DNA from: Nocardia panacis
GTDB taxonomy: Bacteria > Actinomycetota > Actinomycetes > Mycobacteriales > Mycobacteriaceae
DNA: 64,000 nucleotides
Reading direction: 5' to 3'
Assembly (NCBI RefSeq): GCF_003598715.1
Contig: NZ_QZFU01000036.1
Coordinates: forward strand, 1 to 64,000
Positions 53,004 to 61,925 of this stretch are shown here, one piece after another. The translations under genes were made by a program, and so were the position numbers. The notes under the pieces are model-generated. The model was given only the letters and a program-made list of their open reading frames with translations, was not told the DNA's origin and searched no databases. Within the stretch, counting starts at the first letter, position 1, and each line of letters begins with the position of its first letter.

Positions 53004-53022
53004 CCAGCACCCGAAATGCTGG
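53004..53022 (-). promoter_or_regulatory. Small inverted repeat in the precursor 5' region
   Basis: CCAGCA and TGCTGG flank a 7-nt loop, 25-43 bp upstream of the precursor start codon. On the minus strand TACTAT (53023-53032 region) lies just upstream and could be a -10 element. Operator or leader hairpin; weak evidence. Confidence 0.3.
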
Positions 53023-53242
53023 AACATAGTAAGTATTCACGGATTTGACACGAATATTCTGCGCGCAGAGTGCAGCTGATTCGGAGGTGATCGGCCGTCC
53101 GAATTCATCGGTCGCAACAGGCGGAGCTCTCACAATCGGCGCATTCCGAAAAGTGAAAGTATCCCCCTATCAAGACTTCTGATATCGCCGGGATACGTTC
53201 TGTGACCCGGGCGACACCAACAGTACGTCGCGAAGAGAAATA

Positions 53243-53458
53243 ATGTCAAGAGTGATCTTCGGTTCGGACAAACCAACTGTAGCCTCGCGACTACGGATGA
53301 CACTCTGCGCCACCGGCTTTCGTTCTCGCATAGGTATCACCTCTGTCCAACCATGCGAGATGCCTTGCGCTGCAGCCCAATCGGATGTCGCACCGGACGA
53401 CCGGCATTCCGAACCGGAATTCAGTTGGCAGTTTTATGAAATCTCAACGAACGAATAG
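53243..53458 (+). CDS. Possible 71-aa peptide divergent from the precursor
   Basis: From ATG 53243 (GAAGAGAAATA upstream) the frame reads MSRVIFGSDKPTVASRLRM, then ITSVQPCEMPCAAAQSDV and an acidic tail ending EISTNE. Two Cys lie close together (C-E-M-P-C). It could be a second peptide or a small regulator of the RiPP locus. No homology is recognised and coding bias is weak. Confidence 0.3.
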   Translation: MSRVIFGSDKPTVASRLRMTLCATGFRSRIGITSVQPCEMPCAAAQSDVAPDDRHSEPEFSWQFYEISTNE

Positions 53459-53673
53459 TATTTTGCGCATGAACTCGCCCATGTCGCGAGTTCACCGCGA
53501 TTCGCGTGTCACGGTCCCCCATCGGACACAAGCACTACGCGCACAGGCGCGCCGCTTCGGCGGTGATCACCTGCGGCAGGCCGAGCTGCCCGCACACCTC
53601 CCCCGCCCATCGAATCCACCGGCTCGCACTCCCGCTATACCTCGTTCGTCCCACGCGCCGGTCGTAATCGACT

Positions 53674-54327
53674 GTGGCACAACCGGACCGACCGGTTCGA
53701 GACCGAGTTCGGGCCGCTGCGAACCTACGTGATCGACGGTTCGACCATCCCGATGACACCGACGTGGCATTCTTGCCGGAAGGTATCGACTTCGGGAGGG
53801 ATGCGGTGGTAATCCCATTGCGCGACATCGGGTATGTGCTCATGGGGCTTGGATGGGATCCCGTGCGCGAGTGGTATCGGGAACGCGCGATCGACCTGAA
53901 CGCCGCCGCGCTGCTGTATTCCGGCACCGGTCTGCGCGAGGTGGTCTACCACGAGCGACTCGATTCGCCGGATGGGTCGGTGCGGCTGCACGGTGACAGC
54001 CTCGACGGCGTGGGTCCCGGTGACGACGAGGTCATCTCCGTCGACCTGACTCGCCTGCCCGGCGACATCACCGCGATCCTGTTGCTGGTGACGAGTCACT
54101 CCGAACAGACCTTCGCCGAAGTGCGAAATGTGTTCTGCCGCTTGGTCGATGGTAGCACCGGAGCGGAGATCGCGCGCTACGACCCGAGTGGCGTCCCCGC
54201 TACCGGGCTCGTCGTGGGCGCCCTGGTGCGCGCGTCCGGCGGCTGGGAGTTCCGCGAGATCAACGAGGGCGTCCACGCGCGTCATCCCGCCGAGGCCGTT
54301 CCATATCTCACCCGGTACCTCACGTAA
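53674..54327 (+). CDS. TerD family protein (start uncertain)
   Basis: The TerD fold is clear from about residue 50: VLMGLGWDPVREWYRERAID, DLNAAALLYSGTGLREVVYH, SPDGSVRLHGDSLDGVGPGD, then DDEVISVDLTRLP and FAEVRNVFCRLVDGSTGAEI. The Asp-rich loops are those used for Ca2+ binding in the tellurite/stress-resistance family. The first ~35 residues do not look like TerD. Just upstream, 53650-53740 encodes protein-like sequence in another frame (DRFETEFGPLRTYVIDGSTI), so either the true start is internal or the 5' end is fused or frameshifted. Confidence 0.7.
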   Translation: MAQPDRPVRDRVRAAANLRDRRFDHPDDTDVAFLPEGIDFGRDAVVIPLRDIGYVLMGLGWDPVREWYRERAIDLNAAALLYSGTGLREVVYHERLDSPDGSVRLHGDSLDGVGPGDDEVISVDLTRLPGDITAILLLVTSHSEQTFAEVRNVFCRLVDGSTGAEIARYDPSGVPATGLVVGALVRASGGWEFREINEGVHARHPAEAVPYLTRYLT

Positions 54328-54340
54328 GCGAGCATCCCCA

Positions 54341-54358
54341 GTTGTCCAGGGGGACAAC
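54341..54358. terminator. Hairpin between convergent genes
   Basis: GTTGTCC (54341-54347) and GGACAAC (54352-54358) flank a 4-nt loop, 13 bp after the terD stop and 37 bp before the stop of the convergent membrane-protein gene. It suits a bidirectional terminator. Confidence 0.55.
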
Positions 54359-54394
54359 GGGATCAGACAGAGCGGGTTCGTCGATGCCGCTCGG

Positions 54395-55204
54395 TCACAC
54401 CGGGTCGAGGTCGTTGATCCGTTCGGTGGGTTTGGTTGCGCGGCGGCCTGCGTGGTGGATGCCGACACCGACGATGAGGACGACCAGCAGGGCCGCGCTG
54501 GTGCCCAGGGTCCCGAATCCGAGCCCGCCGTTGGCATGGGGTTTGGACAGCAGGTCGCCGACGGTGGCCCCCAGGGGGCGGGTGAGGACGAAGGCGACCC
54601 AGAACAGGAGCACTCCCGACATATTGGTCAGGTAGCGCATCGCCAGGATTGCCATCATGACGGCCGCGATCAGTGTGGCGCCTGCCCAGTATCCGAGCCC
54701 GGAACTGTCGGACAGATAGTCTCCGACCGACGTGCCGAGGGTATTGGACAGCAGGATCGCCGACCAGTACAGGATCTCTCCACGCAAGCCGGTGATCGCG
54801 GAAACGTCATAGGTTTGCCCGCTCAGTTTCCAGATCACGAAAACAATTGCCAGACCGGCGATCAGGATCGCGGCACCGGCCCCGTAGCCGAGGCCGCCGT
54901 CGGTCGAAGTGCCCGATCCGGGGCCGCGGTTGAGCAGATCGGAGATGGTCGTTCCCGCAGTGCTGGTCGCGCCGATGACCGTCCAATACAGACCCGGATG
55001 GAACTGCCGGACCCGCAACTGGGTGCACAGCGCGACCCCGAAGATCGTAAGAAACAGCGCCGACGCGGCCGCGTAGCCCAAATGCAGTGTTTGGGCGAGC
55101 AGGTCGCCGCCGGTTTCACCGAGCGTGGTCGCCGCGATCTTCAGCACCCAGAAGCCGGCCGTCACCTGAGGCAGTTTGTAGTTGCGATGCGCCACCACGG
55201 TCAT
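54395..55204 (-). CDS. COG4705-like integral membrane protein with four internal repeats
   Basis: 269 residues and about eight membrane helices. A motif T-x-G-x-T/E-x-x-D-x-L followed by L-G-Y/F appears four times: TTLGETGGDLLAQTLHLGY, TAGTTISDLLNRG with GLGYGAGA, TLGTSVGDYLSDSSGLGYW and PLGATVGDLLSKP with GGLGFG. Acidic residues repeated in membrane segments suggest ion or proton transport. It is convergent with TerD. The exact function of this family is not established. Confidence 0.75.
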   Translation of the reverse strand: MTVVAHRNYKLPQVTAGFWVLKIAATTLGETGGDLLAQTLHLGYAAASALFLTIFGVALCTQLRVRQFHPGLYWTVIGATSTAGTTISDLLNRGPGSGTSTDGGLGYGAGAAILIAGLAIVFVIWKLSGQTYDVSAITGLRGEILYWSAILLSNTLGTSVGDYLSDSSGLGYWAGATLIAAVMMAILAMRYLTNMSGVLLFWVAFVLTRPLGATVGDLLSKPHANGGLGFGTLGTSAALLVVLIVGVGIHHAGRRATKPTERINDLDPV

Positions 55205-55255
55205 ACGCTGATCTCTTTCCGCCGAAACCCGATTCGAGAAACACGCGACAGCTTG

Positions 55256-55489
55256 TCAGCCGGCTCCTGAGAACACGCTGAGATCGTTGACGCGACACGG
55301 CAACCGGCCCGCGACCAGCGCCGCAGGTCGTCCAACCGGCAGTCGTGAATTCCGGCCTTCCCGCGGAAGATCCGACACGTCCGCCGCGAATTCCGGCCGC
55401 TCCGCGATTTCGACCACCGCCTCGGCCACGGCGAAGGCCTCCTTCGGACCACCCGCGCCCTCGGCGCGCTCGGGCTGCGCAGGGGACAC
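55256..55489 (-). CDS. Possible small ORF, unknown
   Basis: In the 675-bp gap 55205-55879 one minus-strand frame reads SPAQPERAEGAGGPKEAFAV, VVEIAERPEFAADVSDLP and ends NDLSVFSGAG, with protein-like composition over 77 residues. No ribosome binding site or homology is recognised. The rest of the gap holds the promoter of the serine hydrolase gene and nothing else I can support. Confidence 0.25.
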   Translation of the reverse strand: MSPAQPERAEGAGGPKEAFAVAEAVVEIAERPEFAADVSDLPREGRNSRLPVGRPAALVAGRLPCRVNDLSVFSGAG

Positions 55490-55879
55490 GGCGGCGTGCC
55501 TGACCGACAGCTCGTCCTAGGCCGTGGCCATCAGGCTTGCGATCCACCTGCTCGGCTGCTGCCAGCGCATCGGCAGCCGATGTTCGCCGAGATCACGGCG
55601 GTTCGCAACGCTCCGCAGATGCCCGAAGGTGACCCCAACTCGCGCCGGCCCCGCGCCACCCCTGGTCCACACGCGCGGCCGCGCCACCGAAAGACGACAC
55701 GTAGCGAAAAGCCAGGGCGGCCTATGTGCCAGTCCGGCGACAACCGCGGCTGCTCCGAACCCGGCGCCCGCGACGGTCCGAGTCGTGCGATCGAGATCAC
55801 CCTACCGATAGTCTGCAAAAGTAGTCTACGAATATAAGCTAACCGCTGACCGCTTCCAGCTGCCGATCGGAGAACTTTC

Positions 55880-57103
55880 GTGAGAACCCTCCCCCGAACC
55901 GTCGCTCGCCCCCTGTTGGCGGCCGTACTCGCCGGATCCCTGGTTGCCGCCGCGGCATGCACCGACCAGGACGCGACCACATCCGCGCCGAGCGCCGCGC
56001 GGTCCGAACCGACCGACCGAATCGACACCACCGAACTCCAGCGCGACGCCGACGCGATTCGCGATGTCGGCGTGACCGGCGTGCAGGCCCGGCTGGTGCG
56101 TGCCGATGGTGGAAATGCGGTGGTGACCAGCGGTGTCGCCGATCTCGCGGGCAAGAGTCCGGTTCCGGGCGACGGATACTTCCGGATGGCCAGTGCCACA
56201 AAGACTTTCACAGCCACCGTGGTCCTGCAGCTGGTCGGCGATGGCAAGCTGGCACTGCAGGACACGGTCGAGAAATGGTTGCCTGGCGCCATTCGGGGCA
56301 ATGGCAACGATGGCACGAGAATCACTGTGCGCCACCTGCTCAACCACACCAGCGGGCTTGCCGACGCCCTCAATATGGGTTCGCGCCTGCCGACCCCCGA
56401 CGCCTATCGGCAGCACGCCAACGATGTCGAGACTCCAGGGGAGCTGGTGGCCGCGGCCGTGCGGAATGAACCCGACTTCGTCCCTGGAGCCGGCTGGAAC
56501 TACAACAACACCGGCTATCTGCTGCTCGGCATGATCATCGGCAAGGTCACCGGCAAGCAATGGTACGAGGAGGTCGCGAGCCGAATCATCGAGCCGCTCG
56601 CTCTGAAAGGCACCAGCTATCCGGGTGGGGCGACCACGATCCCCGACCCGCACGCCAAGGCGTACGTCCAATGGCCGACGGGCGGGCTGATCGACACCAC
56701 CGAGAACCGGCTCGCCGAACTGGTCGGACCGGCGGGCGCACTGACCACCACGACCGCCGACCTCAACACGTTCTTCCGGGCGCTGCTCGGTGGCAAACTC
56801 CTGCGCCCCGAGCAACTCGCCGAGATGAAGCGCACCGTGGACACCGCCGAGGAGATCCGGGCGGTTTGGCCCGGCGCGCGCTACGGACTCGGACTGTTCT
56901 CGGTCGAATTATCTTGCGGCGGAAGGTATTGGATGCACGGCGGTGACAATGCCGGCTACAAGACCCGCGACGGCGTCACGGACGACGGCGCCCGCAGCGT
57001 CGTCGTCTCCATGTCGACGATGTTCCAAGACGGCACGCAGCGCCCCACCGACCAGGAGAACGCCGCACTGGCGCTGGTCGATCACGCGCTGTGCCGCCGG
57101 TGA
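55880..57103 (+). CDS. Serine hydrolase lipoprotein (beta-lactamase/DD-peptidase fold)
   Basis: 407 residues. A lipobox follows the signal peptide (LAGSLVAAAACTDQD; Cys about 31). Catalytic motifs of class C/R61-type enzymes are SxxK in YFRMASATKTFTAT, Tyr-x-Asn in GWNYNNTGYLLLG and His-Gly-Gly in YWMHGGDNAGYK. It sits outside the membrane as a lipid-anchored protein. Likely activity is D-aminopeptidase, DD-carboxypeptidase or esterase. GTG 55880 is the start. A related gene follows in tandem. Confidence 0.88.
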   Translation: MRTLPRTVARPLLAAVLAGSLVAAAACTDQDATTSAPSAARSEPTDRIDTTELQRDADAIRDVGVTGVQARLVRADGGNAVVTSGVADLAGKSPVPGDGYFRMASATKTFTATVVLQLVGDGKLALQDTVEKWLPGAIRGNGNDGTRITVRHLLNHTSGLADALNMGSRLPTPDAYRQHANDVETPGELVAAAVRNEPDFVPGAGWNYNNTGYLLLGMIIGKVTGKQWYEEVASRIIEPLALKGTSYPGGATTIPDPHAKAYVQWPTGGLIDTTENRLAELVGPAGALTTTTADLNTFFRALLGGKLLRPEQLAEMKRTVDTAEEIRAVWPGARYGLGLFSVELSCGGRYWMHGGDNAGYKTRDGVTDDGARSVVVSMSTMFQDGTQRPTDQENAALALVDHALCRR

Positions 57104-57218
57104 GCGACGGGACCGGAGGAGGCAGCGCAGCGTGACCACGGAGGGACCCGCGAACGCCGCAATCAGACACCGCTACATCGTGGCACCCAATCACGTTCCA
57201 ACCGAGGGGAATTCAGCA

Positions 57219-58388
57219 ATGCGAACAATCCGTCGCGGTCTGTGTGCGCTGCTGGTCGTCGCATCGGCCATCGCGTCGACCGGCTGCCGGGACACCACCG
57301 CAGCACCGATACAACCACCGGCCGACCGTGCCGTTCTGCGACAAGCCATGGTGGACATGGTGCGTGCGGGCGCGGTCGGCGTGCAGTTGCGCGTGCACGA
57401 CGATTCCGGGGACTGGACCGCGAGCGCGGGAGTATCAGAGCTCGGCAAGCCGGAACCGCCGTCCACCGACGGTCGATTCCGGATCGGCAGCATCACCAAG
57501 ACTTTCGTGTCCACGGTGATCCTGCAACTGGTCGCCGAAGGCAGGTTGGGTCTCGACGATCCGGCAGACGAGCACCTCCCCGGATACGGTATCGACCGGC
57601 GGATCACCGTGCGAATGCTGTTGCAGCACACCAGCGGACTGTTCGACTACACCGGCGACCACAACTCCGACGGCGGGTTCGAGGCCGGAATCCCCTTGCA
57701 GGGAGCCGAATATGTCGATGCCAAGATGCGCGGGTACACCCTCGGCGAACTCGCTCGGCTCGCGTTGTCCAAACCGGCCCGGTTCGCGCCCGGCGAGCGC
57801 TGGCAGTACTCGAACACCAACTATGTGCTCGCCGGGCTGCTCATCGAAAAACTCACCGGCACACCGTATGCCACGCAGATCCGGACACGATTGCTGATAC
57901 CTCTCGGGATGTCGGATACTTCGCTGCCCGGCGCCGAGCCCACCGTCGCCGGGCCGCACGCGCACGGCTACCTCGAATATCAGCGCGACGGGAGAACCGA
58001 ACTGGCCGACATCACCGAACTGAACCCGTCGTGGGCCGGTTCCGCGGGGGAAATCATCTCCACCACAGCCGATCTCGACCGATTCCTGGCCGCGCTACTC
58101 GGCGGCCGGCTGCTCACACCGCAACTGCTGCAGGTCATGGGAACACCGTTCCCGGTGCCGGATCGGCCGGGTGGGTTCGGTTTGGGGCTGGTCGATCGCC
58201 GTGTCGGCCCGGACTGCGACGTCTACGGACACACCGGCGGTATACACGGTTACCTGTCGCAACTCTACGGCTCGAAGGACGGCGCTCGGCGCGTGGCGAT
58301 GTCGATCACGCTGAACCAGGATCCGGATTCACAGGCGGGCGCGTTCATTCCCGCCGTGATGTCGATCCTGGGCACCTTGTGTCGATGA
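57219..58388 (+). CDS. Serine hydrolase lipoprotein (beta-lactamase/DD-peptidase fold)
   Basis: 389 residues from ATG 57219 (GAGGGGA upstream). Lipobox ASAIASTGCRDT. Motifs are FRIGSITKTFVS (SxxK), WQYSNTNYVLAG (YxN) and DVYGHTGGIHGY (His-Thr-Gly-Gly). It is a diverged paralogue of the preceding gene, 115 bp away in the same direction, indicating an old tandem duplication. Both may be controlled by the convergent TetR gene, but no operator is seen near their promoters. Confidence 0.88.
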   Translation: MRTIRRGLCALLVVASAIASTGCRDTTAAPIQPPADRAVLRQAMVDMVRAGAVGVQLRVHDDSGDWTASAGVSELGKPEPPSTDGRFRIGSITKTFVSTVILQLVAEGRLGLDDPADEHLPGYGIDRRITVRMLLQHTSGLFDYTGDHNSDGGFEAGIPLQGAEYVDAKMRGYTLGELARLALSKPARFAPGERWQYSNTNYVLAGLLIEKLTGTPYATQIRTRLLIPLGMSDTSLPGAEPTVAGPHAHGYLEYQRDGRTELADITELNPSWAGSAGEIISTTADLDRFLAALLGGRLLTPQLLQVMGTPFPVPDRPGGFGLGLVDRRVGPDCDVYGHTGGIHGYLSQLYGSKDGARRVAMSITLNQDPDSQAGAFIPAVMSILGTLCR

Positions 58389-58410
58389 TGCGGCGCAGGA
58401 TATTTCGAGG

Positions 58411-59046
58411 TCAGCGGAATCTGCCGAGGGTCACCTCGAGCCAGTTCTCCAGCACATCCTCTTGACTGAAGATCGGCGCCTGTTCGATCGCCGCCCACAG
58501 TGCCGGGTGGCGGGCCGGGTCCTCGGCGAGCAACGCCTTGCCCTGCGCCCAGAACTCGACACTGTCCTCCCACCCGCCGGGCTGTCGCTGCACCGCCGCG
58601 CACCCGATCAGGAACCGGTTGACGTTGCCTGCCAACGCCACCGCGGTCCGCACCGGCAGCCCGGCCTCGGCGAGCAACGCCAGCATCCGATCCATGATCG
58701 CCAGACTCCGATCGGTCGATACCCCCAGTGCCGGATCCAGCAACCCCGGCCGATCGATCACGAACACCCGATACAGGTCGCGCACAATCTGTTCGAAGCC
58801 CTCGATACCACCGGCCTTCGGCATCGGAACCTGGCCGTGCGCATCCGCGACCAACGCCGCCAATAGCTCGGCCTTGTTGCCGAAATATCGGTACAACGCC
58901 ATCGGATCCACTCCGAGCCTGGTCGCGACCGCGCGCATCGTCATCGCCTCCGCGCCCTGCTCCGCGATCACCGCCGCCGCGCCGTCGAGGATCATCGGCT
59001 TGTTCAGTGTCCCGCGCGGTGTCCGCCGCCGGGTCCGCTCCACCAT
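58411..59046 (-). CDS. TetR family transcriptional regulator
   Basis: 211 residues. The N-terminal HTH reads AEAMTMRAVATRLGVDPMAL and YRYFGNKAELLAALV (about 30-70). The C-terminal ligand domain has RPGLLDPALGVSTDRSL and GCAAVQRQPGGWEDSVEFW. ATG 59046 follows CGAGGAGGA. A 14-bp perfect palindrome lies 25 bp upstream, probably its operator for autoregulation. Confidence 0.88.
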   Translation of the reverse strand: MVERTRRRTPRGTLNKPMILDGAAAVIAEQGAEAMTMRAVATRLGVDPMALYRYFGNKAELLAALVADAHGQVPMPKAGGIEGFEQIVRDLYRVFVIDRPGLLDPALGVSTDRSLAIMDRMLALLAEAGLPVRTAVALAGNVNRFLIGCAAVQRQPGGWEDSVEFWAQGKALLAEDPARHPALWAAIEQAPIFSQEDVLENWLEVTLGRFR

Positions 59047-59070
59047 GCATTCCTCCTCGCCGGGCGATGA

Positions 59071-59084
59071 TCGACAATTGTCGA
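59071..59084. promoter_or_regulatory. 14-bp perfect palindrome, likely TetR operator
   Basis: TCGACAATTGTCGA reads the same on both strands and lies 25 bp upstream of the tetR start codon. CTAC-AACA-GTAG follows immediately as a weaker dyad. Confidence 0.6.
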
Positions 59085-59227
59085 CTACAACAGTAGATCC
59101 GACCGGCGCAGGCCGGTGGCCCCGGCTACAGCAACTGCGCCTGGATGAAGCCGTGAGCAGGACGGCGGTGCCGCCGATTTCGCCAATGATCAGTGCCGAC
59201 ATGAACGCGGTCGTGCCGCGGACAGGG

Positions 59228-59440
59228 TGGCGAAACTGGTTGTCGGTCTCGCCTCGCCAAGGAGCCATCCGCGTCGACCTGCCGCTGAGGTGGTTGCTCA
59301 CCACCGTTTACAGCCTCATGCACGCCGCCGCGGCAGAGGTCAACACCGGACACCTCCCACACGCCGATGCCGCAGGCATACTCGAAGCCACCCTGCTACC
59401 CGTGTTGCGAGCGCCGGACCGGGCCACTCGGAGACGGTGA
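59228..59440 (+). pseudogene. C-terminal remnant of a second TetR-type regulator
   Basis: The plus strand reads IRVDLPLRWLLTTVYSLMHA, AAAEVNTGHLPHADAAGILE and TLLPVLRAPDRATRRR to a stop at 59440. DLPxRWLLTxxYxLMHAAAxE is typical of TetR C-terminal domains. No HTH part is found upstream, where the other TetR gene starts divergently. Confidence 0.5.
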
Positions 59441-59478
59441 GCCGGGGAGAAGATGCGACCTCGGCTACCTTCGATGGT

Positions 59479-60381
59479 GTGCTGGAACGGTTGGAGCTGG
59501 AGAGTTTTCTGACGCTGGCCGAGGAGTTGCACTTCGGGCGTACAGCGGAGCGGCTGCATATTTCGCGTGCCAGGGTGAGTCAAACGATCCTCGCCATGGA
59601 GCGGCGCATCGGCGGCCGATTGTTCGATCGCACCAGCCGTACGGTGGCGCTCACCCCGCTCGGCGTTCGGTTGCGTGCGGATCTGGCGCCCGCCCACCGC
59701 ATGATGGTGGAGGCGGTGACGCGGGCCAAGGCGACGGCGCGCGGAATCGCGGGCTGTCTGCGGGTCGGCTATCTCGGCGGTGCGGCGGGCACGCTGGCGC
59801 TCGAGGCGATCGGCGCGTTCACGCGCACGCACCCCGATATCGATGTGCGGGTGGAGCAGACGCGGATGGCCGATATGTTCGGGCCGCTGCGGCGCGCCGA
59901 GGTGGAGGTGCTGATCACCCAGTTCCCGGTGTGCGAGGCGGATTTGGTGCGCGGGCCGGTTCTGCTCCGGGTGCCGCGTCTGCTCGCCGTGCCCGCCGAT
60001 CATCCGCTGGCGCGCCGGGACGGGGTTTCGCTGGAGGATCTGGCGCAGGGCGAGGTTTTCGCCTGTGCGGGTGCGGTGCCCGAGTATTGGCAACTGCACC
60101 TCGCGCCGGAGCGGACGCCGGGTGGCGTGCCCATCCGGCGCGGGCCGACGGCCGCGTCCATACCGGAGACATTGGCCATGATCGGGGCCGGACAAGGTAT
60201 TTCGCCGGTGGGCGCGGATGTGCCGCGGCAGTACGCACCGCGCGGTGTGGTGTATGTGCCGTTCACCGATGCCGATCCGGTGGAGTACGGGGCGGTGTGG
60301 CGGGCCGATGGCGAGACCGCTTGTGTACGTGCCTTCGTCGCGGCGGCGGCCGAACTCGTCGCTATCGGTAAGCCCGGCTAA
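59479..60381 (+). CDS. LysR family transcriptional regulator
   Basis: 300 residues. HTH at 1-60 (ELESFLTLAEELHFGRTAER, ARVSQTILAMERRIGGRLFD), then the effector domain (LRVGYLGGAAGTLALEAIGA). GTG 59479 is chosen by fit to the family N-terminus. It is 58 bp upstream of an MFS gene in the same direction and probably controls that exporter. Confidence 0.87.
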   Translation: MLERLELESFLTLAEELHFGRTAERLHISRARVSQTILAMERRIGGRLFDRTSRTVALTPLGVRLRADLAPAHRMMVEAVTRAKATARGIAGCLRVGYLGGAAGTLALEAIGAFTRTHPDIDVRVEQTRMADMFGPLRRAEVEVLITQFPVCEADLVRGPVLLRVPRLLAVPADHPLARRDGVSLEDLAQGEVFACAGAVPEYWQLHLAPERTPGGVPIRRGPTAASIPETLAMIGAGQGISPVGADVPRQYAPRGVVYVPFTDADPVEYGAVWRADGETACVRAFVAAAAELVAIGKPG

Positions 60382-60439
60382 CCGTTCGGTACGAATTGCG
60401 TGGCTGATTTCCGCCAGAAAACCCGGCACTCTAGACCGA

Positions 60440-61618
60440 GTGACGAATGATCTTGCCAGTCGGCCCGATACGGCCACAGCCACCCACCGTCGTGCCACCC
60501 CGGCGCTGATCGCCTTGGCGCTCGGCGCTTTCGCCGTCGGCACCACCGAGGTGGTGATCGCCGGACTACTACCCGAAGTGGCCGCCGACTTCGGAACCTC
60601 GCTGCCGGTAGCCGGGCTACTGGTCTCCGGATACGCACTCGGCATGGTGGTCGGCGCACCGCTACTGGCCGTACTCGGCAATCGGATGCCGCGCAAGCGA
60701 ATGCTGCTCGCCCTGGTCGTACTCTTCACGGTGGCGAGCCTTTTGAGCGCGCTCGCACCCGGATACGCGGCGCTCATGGTGGGACGGGTGGGTTCGGCGC
60801 TGGCGGGCGGGGCCTTCGTCGGCGTGGCGGCAGCGGTGGCAGCGGCACTGGTCGGGCCGCAACGCAGGGCCAGTGCCATCGCCACCGTCTTCATGGGATT
60901 GAGCCTGGCCAATGTGCTCGGCGTGCCCGCGAGCACCGCGCTCGGCCAGGCACTCGGCTGGCGGGCGGCCTTCGTGGCGATCACCGCGATCGGTGTGGTG
61001 GTGTGGTTCGCGCTGGCGCTGCTGGTGCCCGCGGTGCGGGTTCCCGGCGGCGACCTGCGTGCGGAACTCGCCGTGTTCCGGCGCGGCCGGGTGTGGATCT
61101 CCCTGGCGGCCACCGCTTTCGGATGGGCGCCTTTCCTGACGGTGCTCACCTACGTGACGCCGCTGCTTACCGATATCACCGGATTCGACGCGCGCACAGT
61201 GCCGCTCGTGCTGGTGGTGGTCGGTGTCGGCATGGTCATCGGCACCCCGGTCGCGGGGCGGCTGGCCGATCGGGCGCTGTTGCCGACGCTGTATGGGACC
61301 TTGGGCGGGTTCGCGCTGGCCTCGGCGGCGCTGCTGGTATTGGTGCACAGCAAACCCGGTGCGCTGCTCGGCTTTCTGATCTTCGGGGCGGTCGGCGCCG
61401 CGGTCATCCCGCCCTTGCAGGCAAAGGTGCTCGAAACCGCCCGCGGGGCGGATAATTTGGCCTCGGCGTCGAATGTGTCGGCCTTCAATATCGGCAATGG
61501 GGGCGGACCGATGCTGGCGGGCGCGGCGCTCTCGGCCGGGGCCGGATCCACCGCACCGCTGTGGATCGCCGCACTGCTCGCCCTCGTCGGGCTCGGCTGC
61601 GCTGCGCTGGTGCGGTAG
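60440..61618 (+). CDS. MFS drug exporter (DHA1 family)
   Basis: 392 residues with twelve helices. ALGAFAVGTTEVVIAGLLPE is the start of helix 1. GLLVSGYALGMVVGAPLLAV and LGNRMPRKRMLLALVVLF carry the loop 2-3 motif A. GQALGWRAAFVAITAIGVVV is motif C-like, and FNIGNGGGPMLAGAALS ends the protein. It resembles CmlR/AraJ-type drug and sugar exporters. GTG 60440 has no clear ribosome binding site. Following 61619-61925 there is no gene I can support. Confidence 0.87.
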   Translation: MTNDLASRPDTATATHRRATPALIALALGAFAVGTTEVVIAGLLPEVAADFGTSLPVAGLLVSGYALGMVVGAPLLAVLGNRMPRKRMLLALVVLFTVASLLSALAPGYAALMVGRVGSALAGGAFVGVAAAVAAALVGPQRRASAIATVFMGLSLANVLGVPASTALGQALGWRAAFVAITAIGVVVWFALALLVPAVRVPGGDLRAELAVFRRGRVWISLAATAFGWAPFLTVLTYVTPLLTDITGFDARTVPLVLVVVGVGMVIGTPVAGRLADRALLPTLYGTLGGFALASAALLVLVHSKPGALLGFLIFGAVGAAVIPPLQAKVLETARGADNLASASNVSAFNIGNGGGPMLAGAALSAGAGSTAPLWIAALLALVGLGCAALVR

Positions 61619-61925
61619 CGACAGGGTTGCGATCGGTGACAGCACTGCCGAGATTCGGGCGCACAGCTCCCGTGACCGGTTGACGTCGGCGTCGTTCCTG
61701 GCCGCGGCGCCGAGTTCGAGCGGTTCCGGAGGTTCGGGGCGACGCCGCCGATCCGGCACATAGTTGGGAATGATCCGGTTCCGCAAGACCCCGGTTGACT
61801 GGTTCAATGGCTCCCGGTCTGCGGGGTTCGCCGCACGCCGCTGCTCGACCACGGATCCATGACGCACCCGCGATACATTCTCTTCGAAAGATGGTCAGTG
61901 TGAACAGCATTACCAGGTCGTGGCG

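Noticed and set aside
52623..53048. Plus-strand open frame of 141 codons with G-D-L-R-x-[IV] hexad repeats opposite the precursor
   Set aside because: It is the mirror of the 18-bp tandem repeat. It lacks a ribosome binding site and GC-rich third positions, while the minus strand has AAGGAG, correct spacing, codon bias and operon orientation.
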